From NCBI GenBank assembly GCA_018813405.1, contig JAHJBW010000052.1, forward strand, positions 1 to 5,444: a stretch of DNA of 5,444 nucleotides. Direction: 5' to 3'. The translations under genes and the position numbers were made by a program. This document shows positions 1 through 5,113 of the stretch, one piece after another; position 1 is the first letter of the stretch, and every line of letters starts with the position of its first letter. The notes under the pieces are model-generated. The model saw only the letters and a program-made list of their open reading frames with translations, was not told the DNA's origin and did not search any database. This DNA comes from Candidatus Margulisiibacteriota bacterium. GTDB lineage: Bacteria > Margulisbacteria > WOR-1 > XYC2-FULL-46-14 > JAHJBW01.

Positions 1-160
1 CCAGCTGGGCGCTAAGGGTTTGCTCCTGGGGATTGATCTCCAGCGGCAGATAGCCCATTTCTTTCAAGCGGTTCGCCACGGCAGAAATATTTTCAGCTTC
101 AACCTTGCCTGAAATATCCACTCCGTACCGGCTCTTTGCCTTATAATTAAAGATGGGCAT
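1..160 (-). CDS. pilC: Type IV pilus / type II secretion inner-membrane platform protein PilC (GspF family), N-terminal 53 residues
   Basis: Partial gene: the start is in the window and the rest runs off the left edge. The 53 visible residues begin MPIFNYKAKSRYGVDISGKV and continue with a segment ending RLKEMGYLPLEIN. This is the typical opening of PilC/GspF proteins: a Y-x-A strand, a G-x-x-x-x-G turn, an E-A pair, then a helix ending in L-x-x-x-G-Y-x-P. In the family this part precedes the first cytoplasmic four-helix domain; the membrane segments lie further on and are not visible. PilC is the polytopic platform on which the PilB ATPase acts during pilin assembly. The ATG shares its A with the TAA stop of the upstream REC gene (TAATG), and no good Shine-Dalgarno sits close by, so translation probably depends on reinitiation. 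Whether the system is a pilus or a type II secretion machine cannot be decided from this fragment. Confidence 0.88.
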   Translation of the reverse strand, partial: MPIFNYKAKSRYGVDISGKVEAENISAVANRLKEMGYLPLEINPQEQTLSAQL

Positions 161-528
161 TAAGACTCTTTAAGCACCTTTTTTATCGTCCTTAAAAGCT
201 CGTTCGCCTCGTAAGGTTTGGCCAGATAGGCAGAGGCGCCTGCCTTGATGCCTTTTTCGATCTCAGGTATCGATGCCGCCACAGAAAGCATGATGACTGG
301 GATCTTGCTGTCAATGTCATTGGCCTTCAATCTTTTAAGGACCTCAAACCCATCCATATCCGGCATCATGACGTCCAATATAATGAGATCGGGCTTTTCT
401 TTAGATATCTTTTCAAGCGCGACAGCCCCGTTCGGCGCCGAATCACATGTATATCCCCAATTCTTCATTCTGATCCTCAGGACTTCAAGCACTTCAGGCT
501 CATCGTCTACCAGTAAGACTCTTTTCAT
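160..528 (-). CDS. Single-domain response regulator (CheY-like REC protein B), between pilB and pilC
   Basis: A 122-residue protein made of one receiver domain and no output domain. The acidic pocket is D8-D9, the phosphoacceptor is D52 (in LDVMMPDMDG), the switch Ser/Thr position is S82 and the conserved lysine is K104 (in LAKPY), so it should be phosphorylatable. It aligns without gaps with the REC protein encoded upstream of pilB; by my count about 50 of roughly 119 aligned positions are identical, suggesting an old duplication or parallel recruitment. It starts 15 nt after the pilB stop. Its Shine-Dalgarno overlaps the end of pilB and its stop codon overlaps the pilC start, so it is embedded in the pilus operon and occupies the slot where pilT often lies. 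I infer a protein-protein role in controlling pilus assembly; the partner kinase and the target are not visible. Confidence 0.93.
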   Translation of the reverse strand: MKRVLLVDDEPEVLEVLRIRMKNWGYTCDSAPNGAVALEKISKEKPDLIILDVMMPDMDGFEVLKRLKANDIDSKIPVIMLSVAASIPEIEKGIKAGASAYLAKPYEANELLRTIKKVLKES

Positions 529-538
529 AATAACGATC

Positions 539-545
539 CCCTCCT
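539..545 (-). promoter_or_regulatory. Ribosome binding site of REC protein B, overlapping the pilB stop
   Basis: On the minus strand AGGAGGG lies 10 nt before the ATG at 528. Its first bases belong to the pilB TAG stop codon (546-544), so a ribosome terminating on pilB sits directly on this site. This supports both the chosen start and translational coupling. Confidence 0.75.
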
Positions 546-2217
546 AATCTAACAGGGTAACTCTCAGCATCTCTTCAATAGTTGTCTTGCCGTCCATGAC
601 CTTTATCAAGCCATCGTCGCGCAAGGTCCTCATGCCCTCTTTGACGCCTTCTTTTTTTATCTCCATGGCCGATTTTCCCTCAAGTATCATTTCCCTTATT
701 CGCTCGGTCACTTCCAATATCTCAAATATCCCCGACCTGCCCCTGTACCCCGTATTCCTGCAGCTTTTGCATCCCTTGCCCTCAAAGACTTTTTTGATCC
801 CTCTCTGTTCAAAAGCCTCGAACTTGCCCTGATATTCTTTGGGCAGGTCCACTTCCACCTTGCAGACCGGGCATATTTTCCTTACCAGCCGCTGGGCTAT
901 GACCGCCGCGCAGGCGGAAGAGATAAGGAACTTTTCCACGCCCATGTCCTGAAGGCGCGACAGCGCCCCGGCCGCGTCATTTGTATGAAGTGTCGAAAAG
1001 ACCAGGTGGCCCGTAAGCGCGGATTCAATGGCCACGTTGGCGGTCTCCAGGTCACGGATCTCACCCACCAGTATCACGTCGGGGTCCTGGCGTAAAATCG
1101 ATCTGAGTGCGTTGGCAAAGACCAGTCCCGCCTTCGGGTTGACCTGCGACTGCCTTATGCCAGGCAATTCGTATTCCACGGGGTCCTCAATGGTAATAAT
1201 GTTGCGCACAGGGGAGTTAATGCGATTGAGTGTCGCGTAGAGGGAAGTTGTTTTGCCAGAACCGGTGGGGCCCGTCACCAAAATGATCCCGTACGGCCTT
1301 TTTATTATCTCTTCGAATTTTTTGAGATTGTCAGATGAAAATCCCAGGTCTTCCAGGCCGAACATCATGCTCTGTTTGTCAAGCAAACGCAATACCAGCG
1401 CTTCTCCGTATATCGAAGGATAAGAAGAGACCCTGACATCAATGGGGCGCCCTTCAAAACTAAACTCAAACCTGCCATCCTGCGGCAGTCTGGTCTCTGA
1501 AATGTCCATGCGGGACATGACCTTGATACGCGATACTATGGGAGCGTGCAAATGTCGCGGCGGCGCGGAAACTTCGTACATAATGCCGTCAATGCGGTAT
1601 CGCACCCTGACCTTGCTCTCTTCGGGTTCTATATGGATATCCGACGCCCTTTCAGACAGGGCCTGCGCCAGCAGCAGGTTGACCAACTTCGTCACTGGAG
1701 CTTCTTCTTCAAGCGCCGGGCCTCCGGCCACCATGTTCTCCGGCGCGGAAACCTGCTCCAGAACTTCTTCCAGCGTCCCGGCCACCCCATAATATTGCGA
1801 AACAGCCTGTTTGATATCGCTGGGCGTAGCCACCATTATCTCGACATCAAGTCCGGCCTTGCTTCTTACTTCATCAATGGCTTTTACGTTAAAAGGATCG
1901 GCAGTTGCAACGGAAAGGGTTTTTTCTACCAGGAAAAGAGGGATGATGCCGTACTTTTTAACCGTACTGGCAGGAATGGAATCAAGTGTTTTTTGGTCGA
2001 TCAAATATCGGCTCAGGTCTACCCGAGGAATTTCAAGCTTGTCTTCCAGAAATGAAGATACTGTAGCCTCATCGAGCAATTTCCTTTGATATATCAGGCT
2101 CAGCAGTGATGCTCCGGTCTTTCTACCCTCTTCTACCAGGTCCTTGACCTGGTCCCTGGTCAAAAGGCCGCTGCTTACAAGCAATTCCCTGATATCTTTT
2201 TTTTTGGACACCGCCAC
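544..2217 (-). CDS. pilB: Type IV pilus assembly / type II secretion ATPase PilB (GspE family)
   Basis: A 557-residue secretion ATPase, close to the usual PilB length. Domains in order: an MshEN-like N-terminal domain (about 8-145); an acidic linker (about 146-172); the N2 domain starting at APVTKLVNLLLAQA, with the ASDIHIEP motif at 191-198; and the RecA-like motor. The motor has Walker A GPTGSGKT (316-323), Asp box ITIEDPVEYE (341-350), Walker B DPDVILVGEIRD (378-389, catalytic E386) and His box TGHLVFSTLHTND (402-414). Four zinc-ligand cysteines follow (C449, C452, C483, C486), as in extension ATPases rather than PilT retraction ATPases. It hydrolyses ATP in the cytoplasm to drive pilin insertion through PilC. 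The start is GTG, sharing one base with the upstream TAG stop (TAGTG); GGAGG lies 13 nt before it. Codons 5-7 form an uninterrupted run of nine A. The c-di-GMP ligand positions of the MshEN motifs are replaced (see findings). A GspE role in secretion is the main alternative. Confidence 0.95.
   Translation of the reverse strand: MAVSKKKDIRELLVSSGLLTRDQVKDLVEEGRKTGASLLSLIYQRKLLDEATVSSFLEDKLEIPRVDLSRYLIDQKTLDSIPASTVKKYGIIPLFLVEKTLSVATADPFNVKAIDEVRSKAGLDVEIMVATPSDIKQAVSQYYGVAGTLEEVLEQVSAPENMVAGGPALEEEAPVTKLVNLLLAQALSERASDIHIEPEESKVRVRYRIDGIMYEVSAPPRHLHAPIVSRIKVMSRMDISETRLPQDGRFEFSFEGRPIDVRVSSYPSIYGEALVLRLLDKQSMMFGLEDLGFSSDNLKKFEEIIKRPYGIILVTGPTGSGKTTSLYATLNRINSPVRNIITIEDPVEYELPGIRQSQVNPKAGLVFANALRSILRQDPDVILVGEIRDLETANVAIESALTGHLVFSTLHTNDAAGALSRLQDMGVEKFLISSACAAVIAQRLVRKICPVCKVEVDLPKEYQGKFEAFEQRGIKKVFEGKGCKSCRNTGYRGRSGIFEILEVTERIREMILEGKSAMEIKKEGVKEGMRTLRDDGLIKVMDGKTTIEEMLRVTLLD
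2135..2153 (-). repeat. Perfect 8-bp inverted repeat inside the 5' end of pilB
   Basis: ACCAGGTC (2135-2142) and GACCTGGT (2146-2153) are perfect inverted copies separated by three bases. In pilB mRNA this gives an 8-bp, GC-rich hairpin with a three-base loop, roughly 65 nt after the start codon, within the codons for DQVKDLV. The reading is certain; a function is not, since the codon pattern alone could produce it. Confidence 0.6.
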
Positions 2218-2597
2218 TATTTTCTTCTTTCCTCCAGCAGCTTTCTTATAGTACTCATAAGCTCTTCGGGATTGAAAGGCTTGTTTAGATACCCGTTGGC
2301 ACCCATCTCCTGCCCCATCTTCCTGTTCTGGTCCGAGACCTTTGCTGTTAACATTATAATTGGTATGTCCTTGTACTGCTCATCAAATTTCAACATTCTG
2401 CATACTTTGTATCCATCCAGTTTTGGCAGCATTATGTCCAAAAGTATAAGGTCAGGCTTCCCAGCTCTGGCCTTGTCCAGGGCCTCCATGCCATCAAATG
2501 CCGTATCTACCTCATATCCCATGGCTTTTAATCTGATGCTCAAAGCTGAAACTATGTCCTGTTCATCGTCAACGATCAAAATCTTTTCTCCCGGCAT
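2217..2597 (-). CDS. Single-domain response regulator (CheY-like REC protein A), first gene of the pilus operon
   Basis: A 126-residue stand-alone receiver domain beginning MPGEKILIVDDE. Conserved residues are all present: acidic pair D10-D11, phosphoacceptor D54 (in LLDIMLPKLDG), switch T84 (IIMLTAK) and K106 (LNKPF). There is no DNA-binding or enzymatic output domain, so the signal must pass through a partner protein. It is the promoter-proximal gene of REC A-pilB-REC B-pilC, and its TAG stop shares a base with the pilB GTG. This start is required because the first beta strand (KILIVDD) begins at residue 5, and no ATG, GTG or TTG lies in frame just upstream. There is no Shine-Dalgarno before the ATG; the predicted transcription start falls on the ATG itself. 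A role in pilus or motility control, like PilG/PilH-type regulators, is inferred from context only. Confidence 0.94.
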   Translation of the reverse strand: MPGEKILIVDDEQDIVSALSIRLKAMGYEVDTAFDGMEALDKARAGKPDLILLDIMLPKLDGYKVCRMLKFDEQYKDIPIIMLTAKVSDQNRKMGQEMGANGYLNKPFNPEELMSTIRKLLEERRK

Positions 2598-2603
2598 GCG
2601 AGC

Positions 2604-2632
2604 ATTATATGCTATAATAATTTCTCGGTCAA
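2604..2632 (-). promoter_or_regulatory. Sigma70-type promoter of the pilus operon
   Basis: Reading the minus strand, TTGACC (2632-2627) is followed after exactly 17 bp by a consensus TATAAT (2609-2604). This matches 11 of 12 consensus bases with ideal spacing. The expected transcription start, seven bases past the -10, is position 2597, which is the A of the REC A start codon. The -35 box lies immediately before the hflX ATG at 2634. Confidence 0.8.
2610..2618 (+). promoter_or_regulatory. Extended -10 promoter element for hflX
   Basis: TGCTATAAT is a full TGn extended -10 with a consensus hexamer at 2613-2618. No recognisable -35 lies 16-18 bp upstream, which extended -10 promoters tolerate. 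The expected start is near 2625, leaving about nine bases before the hflX ATG. The element sits inside the -35/-10 spacer of the opposing pilus promoter and its hexamer mirrors the opposing -10 (ATTATA-TGC-TATAAT). Confidence 0.65.
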
Positions 2633-2633
2633 G

Positions 2634-3713
2634 ATGGAAAAAGCTGTACTGGTCGGAATTAAGCTGAAGAGAGAGAAGATCAGCCTGGAAGAATCCCTGC
2701 AGGAGTTGGCCCAGCTAACAAAAACTGCGGGCGCCCGGGTAGTGGCGGCTATATCCCAGAACAGGGAAACCCCTCACCAAAAATATTTTATCGGCGAAGG
2801 CAAATTGGAAGAACTGAAAGTTGTCTGCGATTCAAAAGACGCGGACCTCATTATTCTTGATCACGATGTTTCCCCCTCACAGCTTGGCAATCTAGAAGCT
2901 GTCCTCGAAAGAAAGGTCATCGACAGAACAGAACTGATCCTGGATATTTTCGCCCAGCACGCGCATACTCGCGAAGGCAAACTTCAGGTAGAACTTGCCC
3001 AGTCACAGTTTAGATTGTCACGATTAAGCGGGAAAGGGGTCCAGCTTTCCAGGCTGGGAGGCGGCATTGGGACACGCGGACCCGGTGAGACAAAACTGGA
3101 GACAGACAGAAGACATATTTGGAAAAGAATATCTTTACTAAAAAAAGAGGTCGACAGGATCAAGATGCATCGTCTGGTATCACGAAAAAAAAGAAGCCGT
3201 TCCGAAATAAAAAGCATTGCCCTCATAGGCTACACAAATTCAGGAAAATCAACCCTTTTGAACGCGTTATCCAACGCGCGTATCCCATCCGAGGACAAGC
3301 TTTTTGCCACACTGGACCCCACCACCAGACGGGTCTATCTTCCGTCGGGAATAACGGTCCTGATCACCGATACGGTAGGTTTTATCCAAAAGCTCCCTCA
3401 TTCCCTTGTCAATGCCTTCAGGGCCACACTAGAGGAAACAACGGAATCCGACCTTTTAATACACGTGGTTGACGCGTCGTCGCGGTTCTACGAGGACCAG
3501 ATAAACACTGTATATAATGTATTGGAAGAACTGGGCATGATCGCCAGGCCCATCATTACGGTATTCAATAAGTTAGATCGTGTGGAAAACAAGAAAAATA
3601 TCGAACTGTCAATGCGGCAATATGCTCCCGCGACTGCCATTTCCGCCCTGCAAAAACAAGGCTTTGAAGAGCTTTTCAGACTGATCGAGAAACAGCTTTC
3701 GCTACCTTCCTGA
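2634..3713 (+). CDS. hflX: GTPase HflX, ribosome-splitting factor
   Basis: A 359-residue Obg/HflX-superfamily GTPase. The N-terminal HflX domain opens MEKAVLVGIKL and contains YFIGEGKLEEL (51-61). The linker carries the family signature GGGIGTRGPGETKLETDRR (142-160). The G domain follows: G1 GYTNSGKS (199-206), a switch I region FATLDPTTRR (224-233), G3 DTVGF (246-250), G4 NKLD (312-315) and G5 SAL (337-339). HflX binds the 50S subunit and splits stalled 70S ribosomes under stress. At 359 residues it stops soon after the G domain, shorter than the roughly 426-residue E. coli protein, so the C-terminal extension is missing; compact forms are known in many bacteria. It stands alone on the plus strand, divergent from the pilus operon and convergent with aroF, whose 3' end it overlaps by 38 bp. 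No Shine-Dalgarno precedes the ATG; the start is chosen from family similarity at the N terminus. Confidence 0.96.
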   Translation: MEKAVLVGIKLKREKISLEESLQELAQLTKTAGARVVAAISQNRETPHQKYFIGEGKLEELKVVCDSKDADLIILDHDVSPSQLGNLEAVLERKVIDRTELILDIFAQHAHTREGKLQVELAQSQFRLSRLSGKGVQLSRLGGGIGTRGPGETKLETDRRHIWKRISLLKKEVDRIKMHRLVSRKKRSRSEIKSIALIGYTNSGKSTLLNALSNARIPSEDKLFATLDPTTRRVYLPSGITVLITDTVGFIQKLPHSLVNAFRATLEETTESDLLIHVVDASSRFYEDQINTVYNVLEELGMIARPIITVFNKLDRVENKKNIELSMRQYAPATAISALQKQGFEELFRLIEKQLSLPS

Positions 3714-4695
3714 CCTTCCCCATCAGGCGGAGAAAAGATTCAGGCTTAAGAGATTGCGGCCCATCAGACAAAGCCTCGTCTGGATGCGGGTGTACCTCTA
3801 TCATTATTCCGTCACAACCGGCCGCCACCGATGCACAGGCCATGCTTTCCACCAGGTCCCATTTACCCACCCCATGGCTGGGATCTACCACGACCGGAAG
3901 ATGGCTTAGTTTCTTGATAACAGCAACAGCGGAAACATCAAGTGTATTTCTGGTATAGTTCTCAAAGGTGCGTATGCCTCGCTCACATAGTATGACCTTT
4001 TTGTTCCCTTCGGAAAGGATGTATTCGGCAGACATCAACAGTTCCTCTATGGTACTGCTCGCTCCCCTTTTTAAGAGGATCGGCTTGCTGGCCTTGCCAA
4101 CTTCTCTTAAAAGGTTAAAGTTCTGGATGTTCCTGGCGCCTATTTGCAGCACATCGGCATATTTTTCCACCAATTTAACATCACGCGTGTCCATGACCTC
4201 GGTGACCACCGGCAAGTTAAATTTGTCCCCCATCTTTTTCAGTATTTTCAGACCCTTCTCCCCCATTCCCTGAAAGCTGTACGGCGAGGTCCTGGGCTTG
4301 AACGCCCCTCCACGCAGGGCATTGGCGCCAGCTTTCTTTATGGCCCGGGAAACCTCCAGCATCTGATCTTCGCTCTCAATAGAACATGGGCCGGCGATCA
4401 CCAAAAGAGGAGCGCCATCGCCTACCGACACCCCCTTGCCAATTTTTATCACGGTATCCTTCTTGTTGAGCTCGCGGCCGGCAAGTTTGTATGGCTTTTG
4501 AATGTGGACTATCTCGGACACGCCAGGTAAAACCTGTATGGTCTCAAGCTCTATGGCGCTCTTGTCACCAATTGCCCCTATGATCGTCCGTTCAGCTCCG
4601 GCGGAAAGATGCACTCCAAAGCCATGTTTCTTGAGCTTGCCAATGACGGTTTTTATCTCTTTCTGCGAAGCGTCGGTCTTCATTATTATTATCAT
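3676..4695 (-). CDS. aroF: 3-deoxy-7-phosphoheptulonate (DAHP) synthase, type I-beta with N-terminal ferredoxin-like domain
   Basis: A 339-residue enzyme that condenses phosphoenolpyruvate with erythrose 4-phosphate, the first step of the shikimate pathway (EC 2.5.1.54), in the cytoplasm. Residues 1-70 form the ferredoxin-like/ACT-like regulatory domain of the Thermotoga maritima type; the barrel follows from about residue 95. Visible active-site residues: metal ligands C104 (in AGPCSIES), H274 (DPSHGVGK), E300 (MIEVHP) and D311 (LSDGPQS); the substrate-binding segment RGGAFKPRTSPYSFQG (128-143) with K133; and KRG (209-211). Length matches the T. maritima enzyme (about 338). The first ATG is preferred over the ATG at codon 5 because homologues begin with a similar MI-x-x-M segment, and AAAGGA lies 9 nt upstream of it. 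Its ATG overlaps the aroH stop (ATGA), so the two are translationally coupled. The regulatory domain suggests feedback inhibition by Tyr or Phe, inferred from the family. The last 38 bp lie antisense to the end of hflX. Confidence 0.96.
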   Translation of the reverse strand: MIIIMKTDASQKEIKTVIGKLKKHGFGVHLSAGAERTIIGAIGDKSAIELETIQVLPGVSEIVHIQKPYKLAGRELNKKDTVIKIGKGVSVGDGAPLLVIAGPCSIESEDQMLEVSRAIKKAGANALRGGAFKPRTSPYSFQGMGEKGLKILKKMGDKFNLPVVTEVMDTRDVKLVEKYADVLQIGARNIQNFNLLREVGKASKPILLKRGASSTIEELLMSAEYILSEGNKKVILCERGIRTFENYTRNTLDVSAVAVIKKLSHLPVVVDPSHGVGKWDLVESMACASVAAGCDGIMIEVHPHPDEALSDGPQSLKPESFLRLMGKVRKVAKAVSRSV

Positions 4696-5054
4696 TTTTG
4701 GTAATCCTTTCTTAGTGCCTCAGCGCCATCCAAATAGACGTGTTTGATCTCGGACTGGGAAAGATCGCTGTTTATAAGGACAAGAACGCGAATGCATTTC
4801 TTCAGGCTGCCTTTTACAGGGATCTCGTTGGTGCACAACAGCGGCACTTCTGTCCAACCCAGTTTCCTGGCCGCCAGGGCCGGGAATTCGGCGTCCAGAT
4901 CGGACGTCACGGAAAAGACCGCGGACGCGATATCCTCGATGACCATTTTATTTTGAGCTATTATTTCACTGATAAGCCTTTCGGTCTTGGCCAGTATCTC
5001 GTCCCGGGAATTTTCTTTGACGACAATCGCCCCTCGTATGCCTCTTACTTTCAC
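4692..5054 (-). CDS. aroH: Chorismate mutase, AroH class
   Basis: A 120-residue trimeric-type chorismate mutase (chorismate to prephenate, EC 5.4.99.5), about the size of the Bacillus subtilis enzyme (127). It opens MKVRGIRGAIVV like that protein. The active-site set known from B. subtilis can be placed: R7, F57, R63, C74, E77, R89, Y107 and R115, with a one-residue deletion near GW (66-67) explaining the shift after position 65. The segment KKCIRVLV (85-92) carries the transition-state arginine. The start is GTG, fixed by a strong AAAGGAGG six bases upstream. The gene lies 31 nt after birA and its TGA overlaps the aroF ATG. The pairing puts the pathway entry enzyme and the Phe/Tyr branch enzyme under common control as separate proteins, whereas many bacteria fuse an unrelated AroQ-type mutase to DAHP synthase. 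Confidence 0.96.
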   Translation of the reverse strand: MKVRGIRGAIVVKENSRDEILAKTERLISEIIAQNKMVIEDIASAVFSVTSDLDAEFPALAARKLGWTEVPLLCTNEIPVKGSLKKCIRVLVLINSDLSQSEIKHVYLDGAEALRKDYQK

Positions 5055-5060
5055 CTTTGT

Positions 5061-5068
5061 CCTCCTTT
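5061..5068 (-). promoter_or_regulatory. Strong ribosome binding site of aroH
   Basis: AAAGGAGG on the minus strand, followed by the six bases ACAAAG and then GTG. It is the best Shine-Dalgarno in the window and decides the GTG start of aroH. Confidence 0.85.
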
Positions 5069-5084
5069 AAGATATCTAAATATT

Positions 5085-5113
5085 ATTATATCCTATTTGC
5101 AAGGAATTTTGAA
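5085..5113 (-). promoter_or_regulatory. Possible internal promoter for aroH-aroF at the end of birA
   Basis: On the minus strand TTCAAA (5113-5108, four of six matches to the -35 consensus) is spaced 17 bp from a perfect TATAAT (5090-5085) that overlaps the birA TAA stop. The predicted start is near 5078, giving a 24-nt leader that contains the aroH Shine-Dalgarno. The region is AT-rich, so a chance -10 is possible; read-through from birA is the alternative. Confidence 0.45.

Noticed and set aside
1546..2055. 169-codon open frame on the plus strand opposite pilB
   Set aside because: It lies wholly antisense to a certain gene, has no family resemblance and no ribosome binding site I could recognise; it is a shadow frame.
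2602..2620. ATTATA-TGC-TATAAT palindrome considered as a repressor operator
   Set aside because: The symmetry is fully explained by two opposing -10 boxes; nothing beyond them is symmetric and no repressor gene is in the window.
3041..3057. CCAGC...GCTGG inverted repeat within hflX
   Set aside because: Only five base pairs with a seven-base loop, inside the conserved family signature region; expected by chance.
3645..3662. Imperfect hairpin (GCCCTG / CAAGGC) just beyond the aroF stop, considered as an aroF terminator
   Set aside because: On the aroF strand it forms a six-pair stem including one G-U, but no U-tract follows and it lies inside hflX coding sequence.
4681..4695. ATG-(ATA)3-ATG at the aroF start considered as a repeat or a case for starting at codon 5
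   Set aside because: DAHP synthases of this type commonly begin with a similar hydrophobic strand, and the Shine-Dalgarno spacing favours the first ATG.
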